Assembly: GCA_014379045.1 (NCBI GenBank)
Contig: JACMMK010000288.1
Span: 1-5,120, forward strand
From: Burkholderiales bacterium
GTDB taxonomy: Bacteria; Pseudomonadota; Gammaproteobacteria; Burkholderiales; CAIKXV01
Reading direction: 5' to 3'
Length of the DNA stretch: 5,120 nt
Shown here: positions 1 to 5,120 of the stretch, in pieces
Layout of the letters: each line of letters opens with the position of its first letter
Numbering within the stretch: the first letter of the stretch is position 1
Translations under genes and position numbers: made by a program
The notes under the pieces: generated by a model
Seen by the model: only the letters and a program-made list of their open reading frames with translations
Told to the model about the DNA's origin: nothing
Database searches by the model: none

Positions 1-1
1 T

Positions 2-757
2 GCCGACCGCGCAGTACGCGATGGCGTCGCCGAGGTGATCGACGGTCTGGATGCCGGCCGCCTGCGCGTCGCCGAGAAAGCCGACGGCGAATGGAGGGTC
101 CATCAGTGGGTGAAGAAGGCAGTGCTGCTGTCGTTTCGACTCGAGGACAACGCGGTGATCGAGGCGGGCGCGCTGCGCTTCTACGACAAGGTCGATTCCA
201 AGTTCGCCGGCTACGACACGCAGGCCTTCGCCGACGGCGGGTTCCGCGTGGTGCCGGCCGCCACGGTGCGACGCGGGGCCTTCCTCGGCCGCAACGTCGT
301 GGTGATGCCCTCGTTCGTGAACATCGGGGCCCATGTCGGCGACGGGACGATGGTCGACACCTGGGCGACTGTCGGCTCGTGCGCACAGATCGGCCGCAAT
401 GTGCACCTGTCGGGGGGGGTCGGCATCGGCGGCGTACTCGAACCGCTGCAGGCGAATCCGACGATCATCGAGGACGACTGTTTCATCGGCGCGCGCTCGG
501 AGGTGGTCGAAGGCGTGATCGTCGAAGCGGGATCGGTATTGTCGATGGGCGTATTCGTCAGCCAGAGTACCCGCATCTTCGACCGGGCGACAAAGACCGT
601 CACATATGGCCGAATTCCGGCAGGTTCGGTGGTGGTGCCGGGGTCGCTGCCCGCCGAGGACGGCAGCCACAGCCTCTACTGTGCGGTGATCGTCAAGCGC
701 GTCGATGCCCAGACGCGGGCCAAGACCAGCATCAATGAGCTCCTGCGCGGTGTATGA
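2..757 (+). CDS. dapD: 2,3,4,5-tetrahydropyridine-2,6-dicarboxylate N-succinyltransferase (DapD), 5'-truncated by window edge
   Basis: DapD transfers a succinyl group from succinyl-CoA to tetrahydrodipicolinate, opening the succinylase branch of diaminopimelate/lysine synthesis in the cytoplasm. The frame is open from base 2, and those first codons (ADRAVRDGVAEVIDGLDAG) still align with the family's N-terminal domain. The true start is therefore outside the window, about 25 residues upstream by comparison with the 274-residue E. coli protein as I recall it. The GTG at 35 is internal. Family landmarks: RVAEK then HQWVKKAVLLSFR in the N-terminal part; hexapeptide-repeat left-handed beta-helix from about base 240, including MVDTWATVGSCAQIG, HLSGGVGIGGVLEPLQANP and CFIGARSEVVEG; and the C-terminal SLYCAVIVKRVDAQTR. 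The Asp at 356-358 and the Glu at 500-502 are 48 residues apart, the same spacing as the proposed catalytic Asp141/Glu189 pair of mycobacterial DapD. It ends TGA at 755-757. No deletion or frameshift is visible. Identification is very secure. Confidence 0.97.
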   Translation, partial: ADRAVRDGVAEVIDGLDAGRLRVAEKADGEWRVHQWVKKAVLLSFRLEDNAVIEAGALRFYDKVDSKFAGYDTQAFADGGFRVVPAATVRRGAFLGRNVVVMPSFVNIGAHVGDGTMVDTWATVGSCAQIGRNVHLSGGVGIGGVLEPLQANPTIIEDDCFIGARSEVVEGVIVEAGSVLSMGVFVSQSTRIFDRATKTVTYGRIPAGSVVVPGSLPAEDGSHSLYCAVIVKRVDAQTRAKTSINELLRGV

Positions 758-800
758 CACGGTAGCGCCGACGATTCCGGCATGAACCTTGCGCTCAGCT

Positions 801-828
801 TTGCAAACCGGCGCCGTGTTGGCACAAT
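801..828 (+). promoter_or_regulatory. candidate sigma70 promoter with extended -10
   Basis: A -35-like TTGCAA (801-806, 4 of 6 matches to TTGACA) is followed after 16 bases by CACAAT (823-828, 4 of 6 matches to TATAAT). The bases directly before the -10 are TGG (820-822), which fits the TGn extended -10 element. Transcription would begin near 835, about 108 bases before the preferred start of the next gene. It lies in the only sizeable gap after dapD, where a promoter would be expected. Only the sequence match supports it, and such matches arise by chance, so it is tentative. Confidence 0.35.
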
Positions 829-942
829 CGCGTCAGTCGTTCCGTTCAACTCATGTTCGTCGCCGAGCGCGATCCGCGGTCACCCGCGCCGTTCGCGTGC
901 GTCCCGGGCATGCCGCAACCCTCGCCTCCGGCTTCCCCTGGT

Positions 943-1746
943 ATGTCGCTGCTCGACGATCTGAAGACTCAGGCCGAAGTACTGCGCAAGCGGCAACAGT
1001 CCGGTACGGCGCTGCACGACCATTATTTCCGCGAGATCCATGAGCGGCTGAAGATGATCTACCAGCATCTGCACGAGCTGGTGAATTCGCTCAACACGAT
1101 CAAGCCCGAGGTCATCCGCTACTACTACATCGAGCCTTCGAGCATGCTCGAAGACATGCGCCAGGGCGATTATGCAATCTCGGCACGGCGCAAATCGATC
1201 GACTATGTCGACTACTTCGAGGAGGTGCTGCTGCGCACGCGCTGCGTAGGCACCACCAAGCTCAAGTTCGAGAAAGATTCCGACGCGCTCGTCACGCGCA
1301 TGCGCGAATTCCTCTGGGGCAACTCGCTCAAGTTCGACCTGCGCGAGTATCGCAGCGAGCGCGGCTATATCCAGAGTGGTGCGTTCACCGTCGAGCCGGA
1401 AGTGCCGGTGGCGATCACCATCGCCGGGATGCCCGAGAAGGGCCACATCGTCATCGTCACGAAGAACCTCGAGAAACTCGGCGAGGTCGCCTACACGTTC
1501 GAGATCGAGGAAGTTGACATTCCGCTGATCGAAGAGCTGGCAAAGCTGCTGATCGGCAAGCCGAACCAGTTCCGCAACATGGGCAAGCACCAGCAGCCGG
1601 TGCGCGCGGCGCCGAAGGCCCGCCCGGCGCCGATCGAGCCCGAACCCGAACCGCTGGCGGTGGACGAACCCGTCGAGGACGAAGACACGGCGAAGAAAGG
1701 TCTGTTCGGCAGCCTCAAATCGCTGCTCAAACGCAAGCCGGACTAG
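943..1746 (+). CDS. uncharacterised protein with acidic Pro-rich linker and C-terminal amphipathic helix
   Basis: I do not recognise the family. From the ATG at 943 the protein has 267 residues. Residues 1-55 are largely helical with many charged and heptad-like positions, perhaps a coiled coil. Residues 56-215 look like a mixed alpha/beta globular core containing RYYYIEPSSMLEDMRQGDY and a beta-rich stretch at about 148-190. Residues 216-250 are a low-complexity linker rich in Pro, Ala and Glu. The last 17 residues, KKGLFGSLKSLLKRKPD, form a basic amphipathic segment that could bind membrane. There is no signal peptide or transmembrane helix, so the protein is probably cytoplasmic or peripheral. 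No PilZ signature, nucleotide-binding loop or catalytic motif was seen. In-frame ATGs at 853 and 910 would add 30 or 11 residues, but these are Pro/Ala/Arg-rich and look untranslated; 943 begins a compact helical MSLLDDLK. None of the three has a clear Shine-Dalgarno. It ends TAG, 118 bp before pilU. A link to pilus function is inferred from position only. Confidence 0.85.
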   Translation: MSLLDDLKTQAEVLRKRQQSGTALHDHYFREIHERLKMIYQHLHELVNSLNTIKPEVIRYYYIEPSSMLEDMRQGDYAISARRKSIDYVDYFEEVLLRTRCVGTTKLKFEKDSDALVTRMREFLWGNSLKFDLREYRSERGYIQSGAFTVEPEVPVAITIAGMPEKGHIVIVTKNLEKLGEVAYTFEIEEVDIPLIEELAKLLIGKPNQFRNMGKHQQPVRAAPKARPAPIEPEPEPLAVDEPVEDEDTAKKGLFGSLKSLLKRKPD

Positions 1747-1770
1747 CGCTTCGCCTTGACCCCGTGGCGG

Positions 1771-1787
1771 GGGCGCCCCCGGCGCCC
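1771..1787 (+). repeat. GC-only inverted repeat (7-bp stem, 3-base loop) between the unknown gene and pilU
   Basis: GGGCGCC (1771-1777), CCC loop, GGCGCCC (1781-1787) form a perfect 7-bp all-GC hairpin 25 bases after the stop of the unknown gene. It overlaps a second, 14-base perfect palindrome at 1768-1781 (CGGGGGCGCCCCCG), so two alternative pairings exist. No T-run follows, so it is not a standard intrinsic terminator. It could pause RNA polymerase, protect the 3' end of the upstream message, or be incidental in such GC-rich DNA. Confidence 0.5.
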
Positions 1788-1790
1788 AAG

Positions 1791-1820
1791 CATTCCCGCC
1801 TTTCCACCCCTTCCAGCCTT
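1791..1820 (+). promoter_or_regulatory. C-rich, G-poor leader segment (possible Rho-loading site)
   Basis: Within these 30 bases, 16 are C and only 2 are G, in sharp contrast to the balanced GC of the flanking genes. Rho utilisation sites are known to be C-rich and G-poor, and this one follows directly after the GC hairpin and before pilU. Partial termination or attenuation between the unknown gene and pilU is a possible reading. The alternative is simply an unstructured 5' leader for pilU. Composition is the only evidence. Confidence 0.2.
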
Positions 1821-1849
1821 CCCAAGCGATTTCCGGCGGTCACGAATCC

Positions 1850-1853
1850 GAGG
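1850..1853 (+). promoter_or_regulatory. weak Shine-Dalgarno for pilU
   Basis: GAGG lies 11 bases before the ATG at 1865. It is the only purine-rich match upstream of that start and supports the choice of 1865, although the spacing is on the long side. Confidence 0.35.
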
Positions 1854-1864
1854 CTCCTGCGGCG

Positions 1865-3073
1865 ATGTTCCTGACCCCGTTGTTCCATCTGATGTCGGAG
1901 AAACAGGCCTCGGACCTGTTCTTCACCGCGGGCGCGCCGATCTGCATCAAGATCCGCGGCAGCGTGATGCCGATCAACAATCAGGTGCTCGACGCGTCCA
2001 TGGTGCGCAAGGTCGCGTGGGAGGTGATGAGCGAGGCGCAGGCGAAGTCGTTCCAGGAAAACCTGGAGATGAATTTCTCCTACGGAGTCGCCGGCGTCGG
2101 CAGCTTCCGCGTGAACGTGTTCCAGCAGCGCGGGGCGGTCGGCATGGTGATCCGGCACGTCAAGAACGTCGTCCCGTCGATCGCCGAGTTGCGGCTGCCC
2201 TCGTCGCTCGGCGACCTGGTGCTCGAGAAGCGCGGGCTGATCCTGATCGTCGGATCGACCGGGTCGGGCAAGTCGAGCACGCTCGCGGCGATGCTCGAGC
2301 ACCGCAACCAGACCCGCGGCGGACATATCCTCACGATCGAGGACCCGATCGAATACAACTTCCAGCACAAGAAAAGCATCATCAACCAGCGCGAGGTCGG
2401 CATGGACACCAAGTCCTACGGCCATGCGCTGGTGAGCGCGATGCGCGAGGCGCCCGACGTACTGATGATCGGCGAGATTCGTGACCGCGAGACGCTGCAG
2501 CATGCGATCACCTACGCCCAGACCGGGCATCTGTGCCTGACCACGCTGCATGCGAACAACAGCTACCACGCGCTGAATCGCATCCTCACGTTCTTTCCCT
2601 ACGAGGCGCGGCCGTCGCTGCTGATGGATCTGTCGATGACGCTGCGCGCGGTGATCTCGCAGCGTCTGCTCAAGGGCAAGGACGGGTCGCTGGTGCCTGC
2701 CGTCGAAGCGCTGTTCAACACGCTGTCGATCCAGGAACTGATCAAGAAGGGCGAGTTCGATCAGATTCGCGACATGATGGAGCAGAGCCTGTCGCCGGGC
2801 TCGCAGACCTTCGAGCGCTCGTTGTTCAAGCTGTTCTCGACCGGTCTGGTGACCCAGGACGAGGCGCTCGCAAACTCCGATTCGCCGACGAACCTGTCGT
2901 GGCAGTTCAACAACGCGCGTGGCCTCGCCAACGGTCAGCCCGCCGGGCCGGACATCACGCAGCCGATTCCCGCGCCGCCCGAGCGCTCGTCGGCGCTGAT
3001 GCCGTCGAAGGTACCCGCACGCACCGAAGGCGCCGACCTCGGCAGCTTCAAATTCAACATGGATGTCGTCTGA
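1865..3073 (+). CDS. pilU: type IV pilus retraction ATPase, PilU type (PilT/PilU family)
   Basis: A hexameric cytoplasmic ATPase at the inner-membrane base of the type IV pilus that, with PilT, powers pilus retraction and twitching. It has 402 residues. The N-terminal PAS-like domain (about 1-100) has the family opening LMSEKQASDLFFTAGAP and SFRVNVFQQRGAVGMVIR. The RecA-like domain follows: Walker A GSTGSGKS (130-137), Asp box LTIEDPIEY (156-164), Walker B DVLMIGEIRD with Glu204, and His box GHLCLTTLHANN (221-232). PilU rather than PilT is chosen because the PilT AIRNLIRE motif is replaced by SIQELIKKGEFDQIRDMM (288-305) and because APDVLMIGE and LCLTTLHANN match PilU. A Pro/Ala-rich tail (about 350-392) ends in LGSFKFNMDVV and makes the protein longer than the roughly 380-residue Pseudomonas PilU. 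No pilT adjoins it; PilU usually needs PilT, which should be elsewhere. The stop overlaps the dapE start by 11 bp. All catalytic motifs are intact, so it should be active. Confidence 0.94.
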   Translation: MFLTPLFHLMSEKQASDLFFTAGAPICIKIRGSVMPINNQVLDASMVRKVAWEVMSEAQAKSFQENLEMNFSYGVAGVGSFRVNVFQQRGAVGMVIRHVKNVVPSIAELRLPSSLGDLVLEKRGLILIVGSTGSGKSSTLAAMLEHRNQTRGGHILTIEDPIEYNFQHKKSIINQREVGMDTKSYGHALVSAMREAPDVLMIGEIRDRETLQHAITYAQTGHLCLTTLHANNSYHALNRILTFFPYEARPSLLMDLSMTLRAVISQRLLKGKDGSLVPAVEALFNTLSIQELIKKGEFDQIRDMMEQSLSPGSQTFERSLFKLFSTGLVTQDEALANSDSPTNLSWQFNNARGLANGQPAGPDITQPIPAPPERSSALMPSKVPARTEGADLGSFKFNMDVV

Positions 3074-4262
3074 GCGCGCAGTGTTGAGCGCCCCGCCATC
3101 CCGCAGCGGGCGCAGCCCCGGCGGCCACGCCGACGACCCGTCGTTGGCACTGGCGCGGACCCTGATCGCGCGACCGTCGATCACGCCCGACGACCACGGC
3201 TGCCAGGCACTGATCGCCGAGCGCCTCGCGGCATGCGGATTCACCATCGAGCCGATCGTCTGCGCCGGCGTCACCAACCTGTGGGCGCGGCACGGCACGC
3301 AGACGCCGCTGTTCTGCTTCGCCGGGCACACCGACGTGGTGCCGACCGGGCCGCTCGCGCAGTGGCAGACGCCACCGTTCGAGCCGACGCAGATCGACGG
3401 CTGCCTTGCCGGTCGCGGCGCCTCCGACATGAAGTGCGCGATCGCCGCGATGGTCGTGGCTGCCGAGCGCTTCCTTGCGCGCACGTCGAGTCCTGCGGGC
3501 TCGATCGCGTTCCTGCTCACCTCCGACGAGGAAGGCAACGCGGTTGACGGTACGGTGCGTGTCGTCGAACGCCTGCGTGCCCGCAACGAGCGCATCGACT
3601 GGTGCGTGATCGGCGAGCCGACCTCGGTCGAGCAGCTGGGCGACATGCTGAAGAACGGGCGCCGCGGTTCGCTGTCGGGCCGCCTCGTGGTCGCGGGTCG
3701 ACAGGGGCACATCGCGTACCCGCATCTTGCGCGCAACCCCGTCCATCTGCTCGCCCCGGCGCTGAGCGAGCTCGCCGCGACCGAGTGGGATCAGGGCACC
3801 GATGATTTCCAGCCCACCTCGTGGCAGGTCTCGAACCTGCACGCCGGCACCGGTGCGACGAACATCATCCCGGGCGAGGTCGAAGTGCTGTTCAACTTCC
3901 GCTTCGCCCCGTCGAGCAGCGCCGATTCGCTGCGCCAGCGACTCGAAGCGGTACTCGTGCGCCACGGCCTGGACTTCCGCATCGACTGGACCGTCGGTGC
4001 CCAGCCGTTCCATACCGGGCGCGGCCTTCTGGTCGAGGTCACGCTCGCCGCGATCGCGGCGGTGACCGGCGTGAGCGCCGAGGTGTCGACGACCGGGGGC
4101 ACTTCGGACGGGCGCTTCCTCAAGGACGTCTGCGGCGAGCTGCTCGAATTCGGCGCGGTCAACCGCACCGCGCATGCGCTCGACGAACGCGTGTCGCTCG
4201 ACACCCCGGCACTGCTGGCTGACGTGTACGAGGGCATCCTCGAGCGCCTGCTGACGCGGTGA
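3063..4262 (+). CDS. dapE: succinyl-diaminopimelate desuccinylase (DapE)
   Basis: A cytoplasmic di-zinc amidohydrolase of the M20 family that hydrolyses N-succinyl-LL-diaminopimelate to LL-diaminopimelate and succinate, two steps after DapD. With the ATG at 3063 it has 399 residues. Metal-site residues are all present: His89 and Asp91 in AGHTDVVP, Asp122 in GRGASDMK, the catalytic pair Glu156-Glu157 in TSDEEGN, Glu185 in GEPTS, and His371 in NRTAHALDE. The dimerisation-domain signature KNGRRGSLSG (198-207) and His216 in QGHIAYPH are conserved, as are GTGATNIIPGE and TTGGTSDGRF. The first 27 residues extend beyond the E. coli N-terminus and are Ser/Pro/Gly-rich. In-frame GTG 3081 and TTG 3084 lie after the pilU stop and are alternative starts, while 3063 overlaps pilU by 11 bp. 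None has a good Shine-Dalgarno, so translation is probably coupled to pilU. The function is very secure; the start is less so. Confidence 0.97.
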   Translation: MSSERAVLSAPPSRSGRSPGGHADDPSLALARTLIARPSITPDDHGCQALIAERLAACGFTIEPIVCAGVTNLWARHGTQTPLFCFAGHTDVVPTGPLAQWQTPPFEPTQIDGCLAGRGASDMKCAIAAMVVAAERFLARTSSPAGSIAFLLTSDEEGNAVDGTVRVVERLRARNERIDWCVIGEPTSVEQLGDMLKNGRRGSLSGRLVVAGRQGHIAYPHLARNPVHLLAPALSELAATEWDQGTDDFQPTSWQVSNLHAGTGATNIIPGEVEVLFNFRFAPSSSADSLRQRLEAVLVRHGLDFRIDWTVGAQPFHTGRGLLVEVTLAAIAAVTGVSAEVSTTGGTSDGRFLKDVCGELLEFGAVNRTAHALDERVSLDTPALLADVYEGILERLLTR

Positions 4263-5120
4263 CGGTGACGCTGGCACGCACGTTCGCCCAGGCCGTCGAT
4301 CAACTCGCGACGGTGCGCGATTTCATCCGCTTCGGTGCCTCGCAGTTCGAGCATCATCGCCTCGCCTACGGCCACGGCACCACCGGTGCGTGGGACGAAG
4401 CGGTGTACCTCGCGCTGCACACGCTCGCGTTGCCGATCGATCGCCTGGAGCCGTTTCTCGACGCGCGCCTGCTGAAGGATGAACGCGTGGCGCTCGCGCG
4501 CATCTATCGCAGGCGCATCGAAGAGCGCATTCCGGCCGCCTATCTGACCGGCGAGGCCTGGCTCGGTGACCTGCGCTTTCGCGTCGATGCGCGCGTGATC
4601 GTGCCGCGCTCGTACATCGCCGAGGTGCTGCGCGACGATCTGGCTCCGTTGGGCATCGACGAGTCGACGGTGGGCCGCGTGCTCGACCTGTGTACCGGGT
4701 CGGCGTGCCTCGCCCTCGTCGCAGCACTGCGCTTCGCGCAGGCGCACGTCGATGCCGTGGAGCTGAGCCACGACGCGCTCGCGCTGGCACACGCGAACGT
4801 CGACGACTATGGCCTGGCCGGGCGCGTCGCGCTGTTCGAAGGCGATCTGTACGCGCCGCTCGGCACGCGCCGCTACGACCTGATCGTCACCAACCCGCCG
4901 TACGTCGATGCGGCAGCGATGGCCGCACTGCCCGCGGAGTATCGGCACGAGCCGGTCGACGCGCTGGCGGGCGGCGCCGACGGGCTCGACATCGTGCGGC
5001 GCATCGTAGCGCACGCCGCGCGCCACCTGACCGCGCACGGTGTACTGATGATGGTAGTAGGCAACAGCCGCGCAGCGCTCGTGGCCGCCTACCCGCGCCT
5101 GCCCTTCTCCTGGGTCGAAA
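4259..5120 (+). CDS. prmB: ribosomal protein L3 glutamine N5-methyltransferase (PrmB), 3'-truncated by window edge
   Basis: PrmB uses S-adenosylmethionine to methylate a glutamine of ribosomal protein L3 in the cytoplasm. The frame stays open to the right edge (about 287 of an expected 300-310 residues), so only the C-terminal tail is missing. From GTG 4259 the landmarks are YGHGT (37-41) and WDEAV, the ERIPAAYLTGEAW segment (about 89-101), IVPRSYIAE (114-122), SAM motif I DLCTGSACLAL (143-153), the VDAVELS acidic loop (about 164-170), the catalytic TNPPYVD (211-217) typical of glutamine methyltransferases, and AEYRHEP (226-232). YGHGT, WDEAV and YRHEP favour PrmB over the release-factor enzyme PrmC. 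GTG 4259-4261 overlaps the dapE stop as GTGA, and GTG 4265 two codons later is equally possible; both imply coupling to dapE. Two oddities: motif I has Ala where E. coli has Gly (GSA for GSG), and the usual EVGN reads VVGN (residues 266-269). The NPPY site is intact, so activity is still expected. Confidence 0.95.
   Translation, partial: MTVTLARTFAQAVDQLATVRDFIRFGASQFEHHRLAYGHGTTGAWDEAVYLALHTLALPIDRLEPFLDARLLKDERVALARIYRRRIEERIPAAYLTGEAWLGDLRFRVDARVIVPRSYIAEVLRDDLAPLGIDESTVGRVLDLCTGSACLALVAALRFAQAHVDAVELSHDALALAHANVDDYGLAGRVALFEGDLYAPLGTRRYDLIVTNPPYVDAAAMAALPAEYRHEPVDALAGGADGLDIVRRIVAHAARHLTAHGVLMMVVGNSRAALVAAYPRLPFSWVE

Noticed and set aside
820..834. Sigma54 promoter starting at TGGCAC (820-825)
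   Set aside because: The -24-like element is present, but the required GC of the -12 element is missing at the correct spacing (833-834 is TC).
853..942. Use of the ATG at 853 as the start of the unknown protein
   Set aside because: The 30 extra residues are Pro/Arg/Ala-rich and unlike the helical start at 943, and no ribosome-binding site precedes 853. It is kept only as an alternative.
943..1746. PilZ-domain (cyclic-di-GMP) identity for the unknown protein
   Set aside because: Neither the RxxxR nor the D/NxSxxG signature is present; the pilus neighbour alone does not justify the label.
1756..1761. TTGACC as a -35 box for pilU
   Set aside because: The region 15-19 bases downstream is GGC/CCC-rich with nothing resembling a -10 box.
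1771..1787. Intrinsic terminator after the unknown gene
   Set aside because: The stem is strong but is followed by AAGCATTCCC rather than a T-run, so it was recorded as an inverted repeat instead.
1727..3736. A 669-codon open frame on the minus strand spanning pilU and part of dapE
   Set aside because: It lies opposite two clearly identified genes, and its translation is Arg/Ala/His-rich low-complexity sequence with no recognisable domain. Long antisense frames are expected in DNA with strong third-position GC.
3054..5038. Two long minus-strand open frames opposite dapE and prmB
   Set aside because: They are shadows of identified + strand genes, with Arg/Gln/Val-rich translations, no family motifs and mutual overlap.

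Overview
The window is a GC-rich, gene-dense chromosomal segment with every gene on the + strand. The proteins most resemble proteobacterial homologues. High GC, GTG starts, overlapping genes and dapD/dapE lying beside a PilU-type pilus ATPase suggest a betaproteobacterium, perhaps Rhodocyclales or a relative. That placement is an inference from gene order and recalled protein similarity; no search was run.

Layout: (1) dapD, tetrahydrodipicolinate N-succinyltransferase, cut at its 5' end by the window edge (about 25 residues missing) and ending at 757. (2) A 185-bp gap with a candidate extended -10 promoter near 801-828. (3) A gene of unrecognised family (best start 943, end 1746): a soluble protein with a helical N-terminus, a globular core, an acidic proline-rich linker and a C-terminal basic amphipathic helix that looks like a membrane anchor. 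(4) A 118-bp gap with a strong GC hairpin and a C-rich, G-poor stretch. (5) pilU (1865-3073), a PilT/PilU-family retraction ATPase with all its nucleotide-binding motifs. (6) dapE (3063-4262), succinyl-diaminopimelate desuccinylase, starting 11 bp inside pilU. (7) prmB (from 4259 or 4265), the glutamine methyltransferase for ribosomal protein L3, running off the right edge.

DapD and DapE catalyse two steps of the succinylase branch of diaminopimelate/lysine biosynthesis. The aminotransferase step between them is not encoded here. Between dapD and dapE lie two genes with no evident role in that pathway: the unknown protein and PilU. The pilU-dapE-prmB block is overlapping or nearly so and is probably one transcript with coupled translation. 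The unknown gene and pilU may be functionally linked, since the unknown protein has the features of a cytoplasmic factor held at the inner membrane, where the type IV pilus motor works.

Most of the window is ordinary housekeeping. The parts most worth a second look are the unknown protein with its putative membrane-targeting tail, its position beside a pilU that has no adjacent pilT, and two substitutions in the cofactor-binding region of PrmB. No mobile elements, CRISPR arrays, tRNA or rRNA genes were seen.
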